Shown here in pieces: positions 43,024 through 51,718 of a stretch of DNA of 64,000 bases. This DNA is from LMUY01 sp964242925 (lineage in GTDB: Bacteria; Pseudomonadota; Alphaproteobacteria; Acetobacterales; Acetobacteraceae). Where the stretch lies: contig CAXTBW010000001.1 in the NCBI GenBank assembly GCA_964242925.1, forward strand, positions 29,722-93,721, read 5' to 3'. The translations under genes were made by a program, and so were the position numbers. The stretch's first letter is position 1. Every line of letters starts with the position of its first letter. The notes beneath the pieces were generated by a model that saw only the letters and a program-made list of their open reading frames with translations, ran no database searches and was not told the origin of the DNA.

Positions 43024-44292
43024 TCAGCCCACCAGCCGGTCGATCATCGGTTGCGTGATCAGGCACACGCCCTTCGCGGTGCGGCGGAAGCGCTGCGCGT
43101 CCAGCGCAGGGTCCTCGCCGACCACAAGGCCAACGGGGATGCGCACCCCCCGGTCCACCACGACGTTCGACAGCCGGGCGCCGCGGCCGACGTCCACGTA
43201 GGGCATCAGCACCGCGCTTTCCATCCGTCCGTAGCTATGCACGTGCACGCCGGTGCACAGCAGCGAGCGGCGCACCAACGAGCCCGACACGATGCAGCCG
43301 CCCGATATCAGCGAATCGACCGCCATCCCCCGGCGCCCGTCGTCGTTGTGCACGAACTTGCCGGGCGGGGTGATCTCGCCATAGGTCCAGATCGGCCAGT
43401 CCTGGTCGTACAGGTCGAGCGCGGGGACCACGTCCGTGAGGTCTATATTGGCCGCCCAATAGGCGTCGATGGTGCCCACGTCGCGCCAGTACGTCTCCGA
43501 CTCGTGGCTGGACCGCACGCACGACCGGGCGAAACGGTGCGCCACCGCCGTGCCGTGTTTCACGATGTAGGGTATGATGTCGCGCCCGAAGTCCCGCGCC
43601 GAGCCCGGCGTCGCGGCGTCGCGCCGCAACTGGTCGAACAGGAACCCGGTGTCGAACACGTAGATGCCCATGGAGGCCAGCGCCATGTCCGGGTTGCCCG
43701 GCATGCCGGGCGGGTCGGCAGGCTTCTCCAGGAAGTCGATCAGCCGGTCCTCGTCGTCGACGTGCATCACGCCGAAGCCGGTGGCGTCCAGCCGCGGCAC
43801 CTCGATGCAACCGACCGTCACGTCCGCGCCGGACTGGACGTGCTGCTGCAGCATCGGCTCGTAGTCCATCTTGTAGACGTGGTCGCCAGCCAACAGGACG
43901 ATGAACTGTGGCGCGTAGCTCTCGATGATGTCGATGTTCTGGAACACGGCGTCTGCGGTGCCTTCGTACCACGCCGTCTCGCTGATGCGCTGGCTGGCGG
44001 GCAGGATGTCGAAGCTCTCGTTGCGTTCGGGGCGGAAGAAGTTCCAACCGCGCTGCAGGTGCCGGATCAGCGAGTGCGCCTTGTACTGCGTCGCCACGCC
44101 GATGCGGCGGATGCCGGAGTTGAGCGCGTTGGACAGCGCGAAGTCGATGATGCGGGACTTGCCGCCGAAATACACCGCCGGTTTGGCCCGCGTGTCAGTC
44201 AGCTCGAAAAGGCGGGACCCGCGGCCCCCTGCGAGCACGTACGCCATGGCGTGACGCGAAAGCGGCGCGCTGGAGATCGGAATCGCAGTCAC
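43024..44292 (-). CDS. glgC: Glucose-1-phosphate adenylyltransferase (ADP-glucose pyrophosphorylase)
   Basis: The protein has about 422 residues. YVLAGGRGSRLFELTDTRAKPAVYFGGKSRIIDFALSN is the nucleotidyl-transfer and allosteric block of bacterial GlgC, and LLAGDHVYKMDYEPML holds the metal-binding Asp. The C-terminal left-handed beta-helix is present. It makes ADP-glucose from ATP and glucose-1-phosphate, the controlled step of glycogen synthesis. The start is set at GTG 44292 by comparison with the alphaproteobacterial length; the ribosome site is weak. The longer upstream reading looks non-coding. Confidence 0.93.
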   Translation of the reverse strand: MTAIPISSAPLSRHAMAYVLAGGRGSRLFELTDTRAKPAVYFGGKSRIIDFALSNALNSGIRRIGVATQYKAHSLIRHLQRGWNFFRPERNESFDILPASQRISETAWYEGTADAVFQNIDIIESYAPQFIVLLAGDHVYKMDYEPMLQQHVQSGADVTVGCIEVPRLDATGFGVMHVDDEDRLIDFLEKPADPPGMPGNPDMALASMGIYVFDTGFLFDQLRRDAATPGSARDFGRDIIPYIVKHGTAVAHRFARSCVRSSHESETYWRDVGTIDAYWAANIDLTDVVPALDLYDQDWPIWTYGEITPPGKFVHNDDGRRGMAVDSLISGGCIVSGSLVRRSLLCTGVHVHSYGRMESAVLMPYVDVGRGARLSNVVVDRGVRIPVGLVVGEDPALDAQRFRRTAKGVCLITQPMIDRLVG

Positions 44293-44537
44293 GCCGCTGA
44301 TCGTTCGCGCATGGTTCGTCCGCGGCCTGGCCCGGTGGCGTGCGGGACCGTCACGCGAAGAGACTATGGCGGCCCGCGCGCCGCGGCAATGGCGCATGCA
44401 AATGACCGTCGTTGCCGACCTGGTCGGATGTCGAATCGCACATTCCGTCACATTCCGTTGCGAAAGCATCTTCAAGCTGCCGCGATCCCGTGCTGAAACA
44501 GTCTTGGCTGCCATGTTTAACAGGAGCGACGACCACG

Positions 44538-44804
44538 ATGAGAAAATTGACTTTTGCGGCGGTGGCGGCGGGTTGCGCACTCGCCATGGGCAGCAGCGCG
44601 AACGCCATGCCGGTGCCGCCGGTCGGGCAGGGCAGTAGCGGCATCACGCGGGTGGAGGGCGGCTGCGGCCCCGGCGGGCATCGCACCCCGTATGGCAACT
44701 GCGTTCCCAACGGCTACGGCTACGGCTACGGCCGGCCGGTCTATCGCGGCTGCCCGCCCGGCTACCACCTCAACCCATACGGCCGTTGCCGTCCGAACTA
44801 CTGA
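44538..44804 (+). CDS. GCG_CRPN-type small exported peptide
   Basis: The protein has 88 residues with a Sec signal (MRKLTFAAVAAGCALAMGSSANA). Two related blocks follow: GCGPGGHRTPYGNCVPN and RGCPPGYHLNPYGRCRPNY, joined by a Gly/Tyr repeat. The CGPG and C-R-P-N ends match the GCG_CRPN prefix family of short Gly/Tyr/Cys-rich proteins found in alphaproteobacteria. Function is unknown; four mature cysteines could form two disulfides or bind metal. GGAG lies 12-15 bases upstream. A strong hairpin follows the stop, so it is probably transcribed alone. Confidence 0.75.
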   Translation: MRKLTFAAVAAGCALAMGSSANAMPVPPVGQGSSGITRVEGGCGPGGHRTPYGNCVPNGYGYGYGRPVYRGCPPGYHLNPYGRCRPNY

Positions 44805-44812
44805 GCCCGAGT

Positions 44813-44843
44813 CGGCCGCCGCCCATGGGTCGGGTGGCGGCCG
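44813..44843 (+). terminator. Strong GC hairpin after the GCG_CRPN gene
   Basis: Twelve-base arms CGGCCGCCGCCC and GGGTGGCGGCCG pair with one mismatch around a 7-base loop, starting 9 bases after the stop codon. No T-run follows, so it would act as a pause or Rho-assisted terminator, or protect the 3' end of a small mRNA. Confidence 0.45.
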
Positions 44844-44898
44844 CGCCGGAACGACCTGATCCGCGCAGCGTTGCCCGCTGGACGGAAGGGCGCGGGAC

Positions 44899-45810
44899 AT
44901 GGACGAACCGGTCAAACGCGTCGCGGTCGTGCTGAACGGCAAGGCCGGCGCCGTTCTGGACGGGGAGGGCACGATGGCCGAGCGCGTCGCCGCCGCGCTT
45001 GCCGAGGCCGGGCTGGACGCGACCTTCATCCCATTGGACCGCGGAACGCTGCCGGAGCGCATCAGGCTCGCGCTCGCCATGACGCCCGACGCGGTGCTGG
45101 TGGCTGGCGGCGACGGCACCGTGACGTGCGCGGCGCAGGCGATGGCGGGCAAGGCCGTGCCGCTGGCGCTGCTGCCGCTGGGCACCATGAACCTGCTGGC
45201 GACCGACCTGAACCTGCCGATCGGCGACGTCGCGGCGGCGGTGCGGGCGGTGGCCGGGGGTCAGCTGCGAACCATCGACGTAGGCGACGTGAACGGCCAC
45301 GCCTTCCTGTGCGCCTCCATGCTCGGGCTGCCGGCCCAGCTCGGCCGCTATCGCGAGGCCAGCCGCGGCGCCAGCCTGCGCCTGTGGTCCCGCATGGCGC
45401 GCGCCACCTGGCGGCTGCTGTCGCACGGCCGCCGCCTGCGGGTGCGCGTGGCGCTGGACGGCGCCGCCGCCGGGCTATCGGCCGCGGCGCTGACCGTCAC
45501 CGTCAACCCAGTGGACGAGGCCGGCGGCCGCCCCTTCGGCCGCTCCAAGTTGGATGGCGGCACGCTATGCCTCTACGTCGTCGAACGGTTGCGGCTGTGG
45601 GACCTGCTGCGCCTGGCCGTGCGCTTCGCATCGGGCGGCGTGCGCGCCGACAGCGCGGTCGCCGAGCACCACGCCCGCGAGGTCGACATCGACGGCGCCG
45701 GACGGCGCGGCGCCATGCGGGTGATGAACGACGGCGAGTTGGTGCTGCTGCGCCCGCCGCTGCGCTACCGGGTCAGGCCGTGCGCGCTGGCCATGCTGGC
45801 GGCGCCATGA
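44899..45810 (+). CDS. Diacylglycerol/sphingosine kinase-family lipid kinase
   Basis: The protein has 303 residues. VVLNGKAGA, then the nucleotide-binding VLVAGGDGTVTCAAQAM and LALLPLGTMNLLATDLNLP are the DAGK catalytic-domain motifs (GGDGT, P-x-G-T-x-N). It phosphorylates a lipid hydroxyl using ATP at the inner membrane; YegS-like phosphatidylglycerol kinase and diacylglycerol kinase are both possible. It overlaps the next gene by ATGA, a metallophosphoesterase that might act on the same class of product. Confidence 0.88.
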   Translation: MDEPVKRVAVVLNGKAGAVLDGEGTMAERVAAALAEAGLDATFIPLDRGTLPERIRLALAMTPDAVLVAGGDGTVTCAAQAMAGKAVPLALLPLGTMNLLATDLNLPIGDVAAAVRAVAGGQLRTIDVGDVNGHAFLCASMLGLPAQLGRYREASRGASLRLWSRMARATWRLLSHGRRLRVRVALDGAAAGLSAAALTVTVNPVDEAGGRPFGRSKLDGGTLCLYVVERLRLWDLLRLAVRFASGGVRADSAVAEHHAREVDIDGAGRRGAMRVMNDGELVLLRPPLRYRVRPCALAMLAAP

Positions 45811-46622
45811 CCGCCACCCGTCTCGCCCACATCACCGACCTGCATTTCGGCGCGGAGGACCCGCCGGTGGTCGCTGCCCTGCTGGCCGAGCTGAACGCCG
45901 ACCCGCCGGACCTGGTCGCGATCAGCGGCGACCTGACCCAGGGCGCCCGCATCGAGGAGTTCCGAGCTGCCCGCCGCTTCATGGACGCGTTGCGCGCGCC
46001 CAGCCTCGCGGTGCCCGGCAACCACGACATCTCGCCGTACAACCTCGTCGAACGCTTCACCGACCCGTATCGCCGCTGGCGCCGCCTGATCTCGCCGGAG
46101 ACGGCCCCCATGTGGCGGAACGGCGCCGTGGCGGTGCTGGGGCTGAACACGGCCCGCCGTGGCGCGCTGACGCTGGACTGGTCGACCGGCCGGGTGACGC
46201 GGGTCCGGCTGCGGCGCCTGGTCCGGCAGCTGGACGCGCTGCCGAACGGCCTGGTGAGGGTCGTGGTGATGCACCATCCGCTGCTGCCGCCGGAGGGTGC
46301 GCCGGAGATCCGGGTGGCCGGCGGCGCGCGGGCGGCGCTGCGGATGCTGGCGTCGCAACACGTAAAATTGGTGCTGGCCGGCCACCTGCACCGCGGCTAC
46401 GCGCGCCTGGCGTCGCCCGACGGTCCGTCGCCGCTGATCCTGCAGGGCGCGACCGCCACGTCGGTTCGGTTGCGCGGCGAGCCGAACGCCTACAACCAGG
46501 TCACGATCGACGCGGCCGGGCAGGCGAGCGTGCGGGTGCGGACGTGGGACGGGAGCGGCTGGACCACGGGGTCCGAACACGATGCGACGCCTGCGGGGTA
46601 TCGGCGTCGTCGAAAGGCTTAG
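45807..46622 (+). CDS. Calcineurin-like metallophosphoesterase
   Basis: The protein has 271 residues with the full metal-site set in order: HITDLHFG, ISGDLTQ, VPGNHDIS, VVMHHPLL and LAGHLHRGY. It resembles the CpdA/Icc and UDP-diacylglucosamine hydrolase-like groups of dinuclear phosphodiesterases. There is no signal peptide, so it is cytoplasmic. It is translationally coupled (ATGA) to the lipid kinase, which suggests lipid or nucleotide phosphate turnover. The substrate cannot be read from sequence. Confidence 0.88.
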   Translation: MTATRLAHITDLHFGAEDPPVVAALLAELNADPPDLVAISGDLTQGARIEEFRAARRFMDALRAPSLAVPGNHDISPYNLVERFTDPYRRWRRLISPETAPMWRNGAVAVLGLNTARRGALTLDWSTGRVTRVRLRRLVRQLDALPNGLVRVVVMHHPLLPPEGAPEIRVAGGARAALRMLASQHVKLVLAGHLHRGYARLASPDGPSPLILQGATATSVRLRGEPNAYNQVTIDAAGQASVRVRTWDGSGWTTGSEHDATPAGYRRRRKA

Positions 46623-46625
46623 GTC

Positions 46626-47078
46626 TTACCTGCGCATTCCGCGAGGTCCGGTGCCCAGATCGGCGCGGCAGGCTTCCCCGAAATCCAAGAGGAAGTTCAT
46701 CTCCCCGCTTTGCGCGAGGACCCGGATTTCGTGGAGTGTCCGGTTAGGCTGCAGATACGTATCCACGATGGCGTTCATCGCCCGTTCCGCCGCGGTTACG
46801 ACAGGACGGGACGCCCATAGTCGCATTTTCGCCACCAGCGCGTAGAGTTGCACCAGGTCGCTGACATCGTCCTTCTCGTGACTCAGCGCATCGCCGTAGA
46901 GGCGACTGGCTTCGACGACGAACTCGTGGAACAACTCGAGACGCCTTGCCAGCTCGGCCTCGCGACGCTTCTCCCGCATCTGCGACTGCTGTGTCAGCCA
47001 CGACGTCGAGAACGACGTCAGCCCGCCAATGCTGGCCCCGGCAAGCCCAAACATCGCGGAGATATAGGCGGCGTCCAC
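46626..47078 (-). CDS. Small membrane-anchored coiled-coil protein, unknown function
   Basis: The protein has 150 residues. One N-terminal hydrophobic segment (about 4-24, AYISAMFGLAGASIGGLTSF) is followed by a Glu/Arg-rich helix (QMREKRREAELARRLELFHEFVVEASRLYGDAL) and an alpha-helical tail. The layout resembles many short uncharacterised membrane proteins. The start is GTG with a weak ribosome site. It ends 4 bases from the convergent phosphoesterase and is 57 bases downstream of the glycosyltransferase on the same strand. Confidence 0.65.
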   Translation of the reverse strand: MDAAYISAMFGLAGASIGGLTSFSTSWLTQQSQMREKRREAELARRLELFHEFVVEASRLYGDALSHEKDDVSDLVQLYALVAKMRLWASRPVVTAAERAMNAIVDTYLQPNRTLHEIRVLAQSGEMNFLLDFGEACRADLGTGPRGMRR

Positions 47079-47135
47079 CTAGGCAACAATCGACATGCGG
47101 CAGATGCTGTCAAGCGACGAAGCGGGCGACGGCAG

Positions 47136-47876
47136 CTAACGCACATCCCCGTAATGCTGCGCCAAGCCTCGGCGAACGCCGAATGCCCATAGAATGCCGA
47201 CCCAAAGAAACACCAAGTTCGCCCGCAACGACCCCAACCGGGCGACACGGCGATCCGAGGTCACAACAACTTGGGAGAGCAGGCGGACGCGCCCCAACCG
47301 CGACAGCCGGACGCAAAGCTCCGCGTCCTCCATCACCAACATGGCTTCGTCGCAGCCTTCGACACTGAGGAAGTCGGCCTGGCGAAAGAACATGGCGTGG
47401 TCGCCGAACAACAACCGCAGCCCCCGGCAGAATAGGATCGGCCGAAACAGCAGCGGGGCGTACCAGGTCTTGATCCAGTTGTGGAAGCTGGTGGCCCGCC
47501 GCACGCCGCCGGGCCCGCACAGCACGGCGGTGAAGCCAGCCAACGCCACGGACGGCGCCGCCAGGGTGGACCGGATGACGGCGACCGCGTCCGTGGGCAA
47601 CAGCGTGTCGGCGTGCAGCACGCAGACGATCGGCGCCCATGCCTGCGCAACCCCGGCATTGATCCCGGCCGCGCGTCCAGGGCGCGGACACCGGACGACC
47701 TGCAGCCCTGCCGACGCCGCGATGGCGACGCTGCGGTCCGTGCTGCCGCCGTCCACGGCGACGATCTGGTCCGGCGCCGGGTCCAGGGCCGCCAGGCAGC
47801 GCAGCAACGCGGGCAGGCTTGCCGCCTCGTTCCGCATCAGCACGACGATCGCGACGGCCGGCTGCGCCAACGTCAT
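47136..47876 (-). CDS. Family 2 glycosyltransferase
   Basis: The protein has 246 residues with a GT-A fold: AIVVLMRNEAASLPALL, the DGGSTDRS nucleotide-sugar motif, VCVLHADTLLP (D-x-D-like metal site) and a C-terminal membrane-associated stretch (ANLVFLWVGILWAFGV). It closely resembles short GT2 enzymes that glycosylate lipids or small acceptors. Its ATG overlaps the stop of the upstream thioester-reductase-like gene (ATGA), so the two are made together and may build one glycolipid or modified lipid. Confidence 0.87.
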   Translation of the reverse strand: MTLAQPAVAIVVLMRNEAASLPALLRCLAALDPAPDQIVAVDGGSTDRSVAIAASAGLQVVRCPRPGRAAGINAGVAQAWAPIVCVLHADTLLPTDAVAVIRSTLAAPSVALAGFTAVLCGPGGVRRATSFHNWIKTWYAPLLFRPILFCRGLRLLFGDHAMFFRQADFLSVEGCDEAMLVMEDAELCVRLSRLGRVRLLSQVVVTSDRRVARLGSLRANLVFLWVGILWAFGVRRGLAQHYGDVR

Positions 47877-48985
47877 GCAGGGGCGGTCAGGTGCGGCGGA
47901 TCGTCATGCTGCTGCGCCAGGTAGGAATGCACGAAGCCGCGAAGCTCCTCGAGCCCGATCCGGTAGGGCGCCGAGCCAAGCACCGCCTGGGCCCCGCGGC
48001 GGTCGAACCAGCGGGCGAAGGCGAAGTACGGCGCGTAGTAGCGCAGCCGCCGCATCACCAGTTGGGCCGCCGGCGACAGCGGCGTGTCCGGACCATTCAC
48101 CTCGATGGCGACCCCGCTCATCGGCGTCAGTTCCCGCAGCACATCCGCGAGCCGCAGCGGATCCGCCCCGGTGATATGGAACGTCCGGCCCGCGGTCGAA
48201 TGGCCGGCGGCGATCAGGGCCACGACTTCGTCCGCCACCACGTCCACCGGGATCAGGTCCAGGGTGGTCCCCATCACGACCGGCAGCATGATCGGCCCGC
48301 CACCCGTCAACCGCGGCTGCCGGCCAAGCCGCAGCAAGGTGTCCACGACCTGGTAGAAGCCGGAGTGCGACGACATGCGATGCGTCACCGAATGCGCGAT
48401 CACGATGCTCGGGCGCATGATGCGCCACGCTATGCCGGCGGCGGCGCACCCCTCGCGCACCAGGCCCTCCGCCACCCACTTGCTCTCCTCGTAGGGGTTG
48501 TTGAAGTGCAGCGGCCGGGCGCGTTCGTCTTCCAGGATGCCGCCCTGCCGGTCCCCGGCGACATACGCCGTGCTGATGTAGTTGAACGCCGCGAGGCCGG
48601 GCAGCCGCGACAGCGCCTGCAGCACGGCGGCGGTCCCAGCCACGTTGGTCCGCCAAACGGCGGCGCGGTCGGCCTCGCGGAAGGACAGGTTGGCGGCGCA
48701 GTGGATCAGGTCCGCCGAACCTCGCATCCATGCTTGCGCCCGGTCGATCCAGGCCGGATCGTCCATGTCCCCCGGGATCGCGTCGGTGCGGGCCAGCAGG
48801 TCGTCCAGGCCGACACCCTCGTTGGCGGACGCCTCACGCAAGGCCGCGTGCAGCCGGTCGCGCGCGTCCGCGACGGTGGCGGCGCGCACGAGGCAGCCGA
48901 TCCGGGCCTCCGGATCGCGGCGCAGCCAACGCAGCGCGAGATGCGAGCCAACGAACCCGGTGGCGCCGGTGATGAGAAGGTCCAT
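47873..48985 (-). CDS. Extended SDR, thioester-reductase/male-sterility-like
   Basis: The protein has 370 residues. LLITGATGFVGSHLALRWLRRDPEARIGCLVRA (extended Rossmann motif with Arg after strand 2, suggesting NADPH), LIHCAANLSF, NYISTAYVAGD and the catalytic YEESK match the thioester reductase (NAD_binding_4) family, which reduces acyl-CoA or carrier-bound acyl groups to aldehydes or alcohols. As a stand-alone protein it may instead act on a sugar or sterol. It is coupled to the GT2 gene downstream; the start is ATG 48985. Confidence 0.85.
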   Translation of the reverse strand: MDLLITGATGFVGSHLALRWLRRDPEARIGCLVRAATVADARDRLHAALREASANEGVGLDDLLARTDAIPGDMDDPAWIDRAQAWMRGSADLIHCAANLSFREADRAAVWRTNVAGTAAVLQALSRLPGLAAFNYISTAYVAGDRQGGILEDERARPLHFNNPYEESKWVAEGLVREGCAAAGIAWRIMRPSIVIAHSVTHRMSSHSGFYQVVDTLLRLGRQPRLTGGGPIMLPVVMGTTLDLIPVDVVADEVVALIAAGHSTAGRTFHITGADPLRLADVLRELTPMSGVAIEVNGPDTPLSPAAQLVMRRLRYYAPYFAFARWFDRRGAQAVLGSAPYRIGLEELRGFVHSYLAQQHDDPPHLTAPA

Positions 48986-49117
48986 CCGATCAACCTGTCA
49001 GTACGTAATTGCGGCGCATCGCAGGGACAGAGATGGACCCCCGGCCGGCGCCTGCTACGGGTCTCGCGGAATTAACATGTGACATTCCGTTGCCACTGCT
49101 CGTCTGGACGTCTCGCC

Positions 49118-49831
49118 TCACGCAAGCCCGAGATACGTCTCCACCACCCGCTGGTCCCCCGCCAGGGACGCGCTGGGGCCCTCCAGCGTGACGCGGCCGG
49201 TCTCCAGCACGTAGCCGTAATCGGACACCTGCAGCGCGGCGCGAGCGTTCTGCTCCACCAGCAGCACGGCGCAGGACCGGGCGCGCAGGTCGGCGATGAT
49301 GGCGAAGATCTCGCGCACGATCAGCGGCGCCAGGCCGAGGCTCGGCTCGTCCAGCATCAGCAGGTCCGGCTTGCCCATAAGCGCGCGGCCCATCGCCAGC
49401 ATCTGGCGTTCGCCGCCCGACAGCGTGCCGGCTAGCTGGCGGCGGCGCTCGCGCAGGCGGGGGAACAGCGCGTAGGTCTCGTCCAGGCGGGCGCGCATCG
49501 CGGCGGCGCCCTCCGCGCGGTGGCGGAACGCGCCCAGGCGCAGGTTGTCCTCCACGGGCAGCGAGGCGAACAGCTCGCGCTTCTCCGGCACCAGCGACAG
49601 GCCGGCGCGCACGCGGGCCTCCACCGGCATGCGGCTCACGTCGCGGCCGGCGAACCGCACGGCGCCGCTGCCGCCGTGCACGCCCATGATGGCGTTCAGC
49701 AGCGTCGTTTTGCCGGCGCCGTTAGGGCCGATCACGGTGATGATCTGCCCGGGCGCCACGCGCAGGCTCACATCGTGCAGCACCGCGGCGCCGCCGTAGC
49801 CGACATTGAGACCATCGGCCTCCAGGATCAC
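49118..49831 (-). CDS. livF: Branched-chain amino acid-type ABC transporter ATPase (LivF-like)
   Basis: The protein has 237 residues: Walker A GPNGAGKTTLLNAIMG, LivF-typical VPEKRELFASLPVEDNLRLG, signature LSGGERQML and Walker B LLMLDEPSLGLAP. The GTG start overlaps the stop of the fused permease-ATPase gene (GTGA). It is the second ATPase of the importer encoded by the four genes at 49118-53931. Confidence 0.92.
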   Translation of the reverse strand: MILEADGLNVGYGGAAVLHDVSLRVAPGQIITVIGPNGAGKTTLLNAIMGVHGGSGAVRFAGRDVSRMPVEARVRAGLSLVPEKRELFASLPVEDNLRLGAFRHRAEGAAAMRARLDETYALFPRLRERRRQLAGTLSGGERQMLAMGRALMGKPDLLMLDEPSLGLAPLIVREIFAIIADLRARSCAVLLVEQNARAALQVSDYGYVLETGRVTLEGPSASLAGDQRVVETYLGLA

Positions 49832-51588
49832 GCGACGCTGCCGAGGTAGGCCTCGATGACGGCCGGGTCGCGGCCGACAGCGGCGGCGGCGCCTTCGGCC
49901 AGCTTGGCGCCGAAGTTCATCACCACCAGGCGGTCCACCAGCGACATGACAAACGCCATGTCGTGTTCGACCAGCAGCACCGTCATGCCCTGGTCGCGCA
50001 GGGCGCGCAGCAGGGTGGCCAGATCCGCCTTCTCGGCATGGCGCAGGCCGGCGGCGGGCTCGTCCAGCAGCAGCAGCACGGGGTCGAGGCATAACGCGCG
50101 AGCGATCTCCACCACACGCTGCTGACCAAGCGCCAGGCTGCGCGCGGGTTGCGCGGCGTGGTCCGCCAGCCCGACGCGCGCCAACTGGCGGTGCGCCTCG
50201 GCGAACAGCCGCGCCTCCTCCGCGCGATCCAGGCGCAGCATGGCGCGCAGGGCGCCGGCGCGGCCGCGCAGGTGGGCGCCGAGCGCCACGTTCTCCAGCA
50301 CCGACATGCCGGCCGCCAGCTTCGTGTGCTGGAACGACCGGGCGATGCCGAGCCGCGCGACCGCGGCGCTGCCCCGCCCGGCGAGCGATGCGCCCATGAA
50401 GCGCACCGTCCCCGCCGTGGGCGCCGCAATCCCGGTCAGCAGGTCGAAGGTGGTGCTCTTGCCGGCGCCGTTGGGGCCGATCAGGCCGACGATCTCCCCG
50501 GCGCGCAGCTCCAGCGACAGATCGGACACAGCAACAAGGCCGCCGAATTGCTTGCGCAGCCCGCGCGCCTCCAGCACGGGGGCGCCCGGCGCGGGCAGGG
50601 TGCGCGTCGGCAATGGCGCGCCGCCGCCGGCCGGCGCGCGCCGACGACGGGGCAGTCGGTCCGCCAGCAGCGGCCACAACCCAGCGGGCGCGGTCTGCAG
50701 CAGCAGCACCAGCAGCACGCCGAACACGATCGTCTCGTAGTTGCCCTGGCTGCCGAGCAGGCGCGGCAGCCAGTCCTGCAGCCGGTCGTTCACCACCACC
50801 ACCAGCCCGGCGCCAAGCACCGCGCCGCCCATGCGCCCGACGCCGCCGACCACGGCCATCAGCAGGTACTCGATGCCGGCGTTGACCCCGAACGGCGTCG
50901 GGCTGACCGAGCGCTCCATGTGCGCATACAGCCAGCCCGCCAGCCCGGCCAACACCGCGGCGTAGGCGAAGGCCAGCATCCGCGTCCCCGCCAGGCCCAC
51001 CCCGAACGCCGCCGCCGCCGCCGCCCCGCCCCGCAAAGCCCGGATGGCGCGGCCGACCCGGCTGTCCAGCAGGTTGCGCGTCAGCAGCAGCGCGAGCCCG
51101 ACCGCTAGCCAGACCACGGGGAAATACGCCCGGCTGCTCAGCTGCGCCGCGTCGCCGACCCGTAGCGGCGGGATGCCGGAGATGCCGTCGTTGCGGCCCA
51201 GGAACTCGAGGTTGCCGAACAGGTAGAAGAACGCGACGCTCCAAGCGATGGTGCCCAGCGCGAGGTAGTGGCCTGACAGCCTTAGCGTGACCGCGCCGAT
51301 CACCAGCGAGGCCAGCCCGCTCGCCAGCAGCGCCGCCGGCAGCGACAGCCAGGGCGACCAGCCGGCGCCCGTGGTGAGCAGCGCGGTCGCGTAGGCGCCG
51401 AAGCCCATGAACGTCGCCTGGCCAAACGAGGTGATGCCGGCCATCCCCGTCAGCACGACGATGCCGATGGCCACCACTGCGGCGATCCCCGCGTCGTCGG
51501 CGAGGGTCAGCCAGAACGGCGGCACGCCGGGAACGAACGCCACGCACAGCCAGGCGGCTAGGAGGGCAGGGGGAAGCAGGCGGTTCAC
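49828..51588 (-). CDS. Fused ABC permease-ATPase (LivM-LivG) of Liv-type transporter
   Basis: The protein has 586 residues. The N-terminal 320 or so form the LivM permease (about 8-10 TM; GMAGITSFGQATFMGFGAYATALL, GGVGRMGGAVLGA). After a Pro/Arg/Gly linker (about 325-350) comes a LivG ATPase: FGGLVAVSDLSLELRAGEIVGLIGPNGAGKST, RSFQHTKLAAGMSVLENVALG, signature LALGQQRVVEIARAL and LLLLDEPAAGL. The ABC signature reads LALGQQR rather than LSGGQQR. Fusion is common in this family. The GTG start has GGGAGA at 51595-51600, partly made by a palindromic repeat. Confidence 0.92.
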   Translation of the reverse strand: MNRLLPPALLAAWLCVAFVPGVPPFWLTLADDAGIAAVVAIGIVVLTGMAGITSFGQATFMGFGAYATALLTTGAGWSPWLSLPAALLASGLASLVIGAVTLRLSGHYLALGTIAWSVAFFYLFGNLEFLGRNDGISGIPPLRVGDAAQLSSRAYFPVVWLAVGLALLLTRNLLDSRVGRAIRALRGGAAAAAAFGVGLAGTRMLAFAYAAVLAGLAGWLYAHMERSVSPTPFGVNAGIEYLLMAVVGGVGRMGGAVLGAGLVVVVNDRLQDWLPRLLGSQGNYETIVFGVLLVLLLQTAPAGLWPLLADRLPRRRRAPAGGGAPLPTRTLPAPGAPVLEARGLRKQFGGLVAVSDLSLELRAGEIVGLIGPNGAGKSTTFDLLTGIAAPTAGTVRFMGASLAGRGSAAVARLGIARSFQHTKLAAGMSVLENVALGAHLRGRAGALRAMLRLDRAEEARLFAEAHRQLARVGLADHAAQPARSLALGQQRVVEIARALCLDPVLLLLDEPAAGLRHAEKADLATLLRALRDQGMTVLLVEHDMAFVMSLVDRLVVMNFGAKLAEGAAAAVGRDPAVIEAYLGSVA

Positions 51589-51597
51589 CTTGCTTCT

Positions 51598-51698
51598 CCC
51601 TCTCCCGCTTGCGGGAGAGGGTCGGGGTGAGGAGACCGGCGGGCGGGATGGTGCGCGTCGCCCCCCTCATCCAACCCTCTCCCGCAAGCGAGAGAGGG
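51598..51698. repeat. Pair of CCCTCTCCCGC-type palindromes between livH and livM-G
   Basis: One perfect palindrome (51598-51621) and one near-perfect copy (51675-51698, CCCTCTCCCGC/GCGAGAGAGGG) lie in the 130-base gap inside the Liv operon. TCGGGGTGAGG follows the first, the sequence often attached to this element. Two hairpins within the operon could adjust the ratio of upstream binding protein/permease mRNA to downstream ATPase mRNA. Confidence 0.8.
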
Positions 51699-51718
51699 CG
51701 TCGAAAGGAATGGCGCCA

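Noticed and set aside
44455..49092. Shared 12-mer ACATTCCGTTGC near 44455 and 49081
   Set aside because: A 12-base match is expected by chance in 64 kb; no wider similarity was seen.
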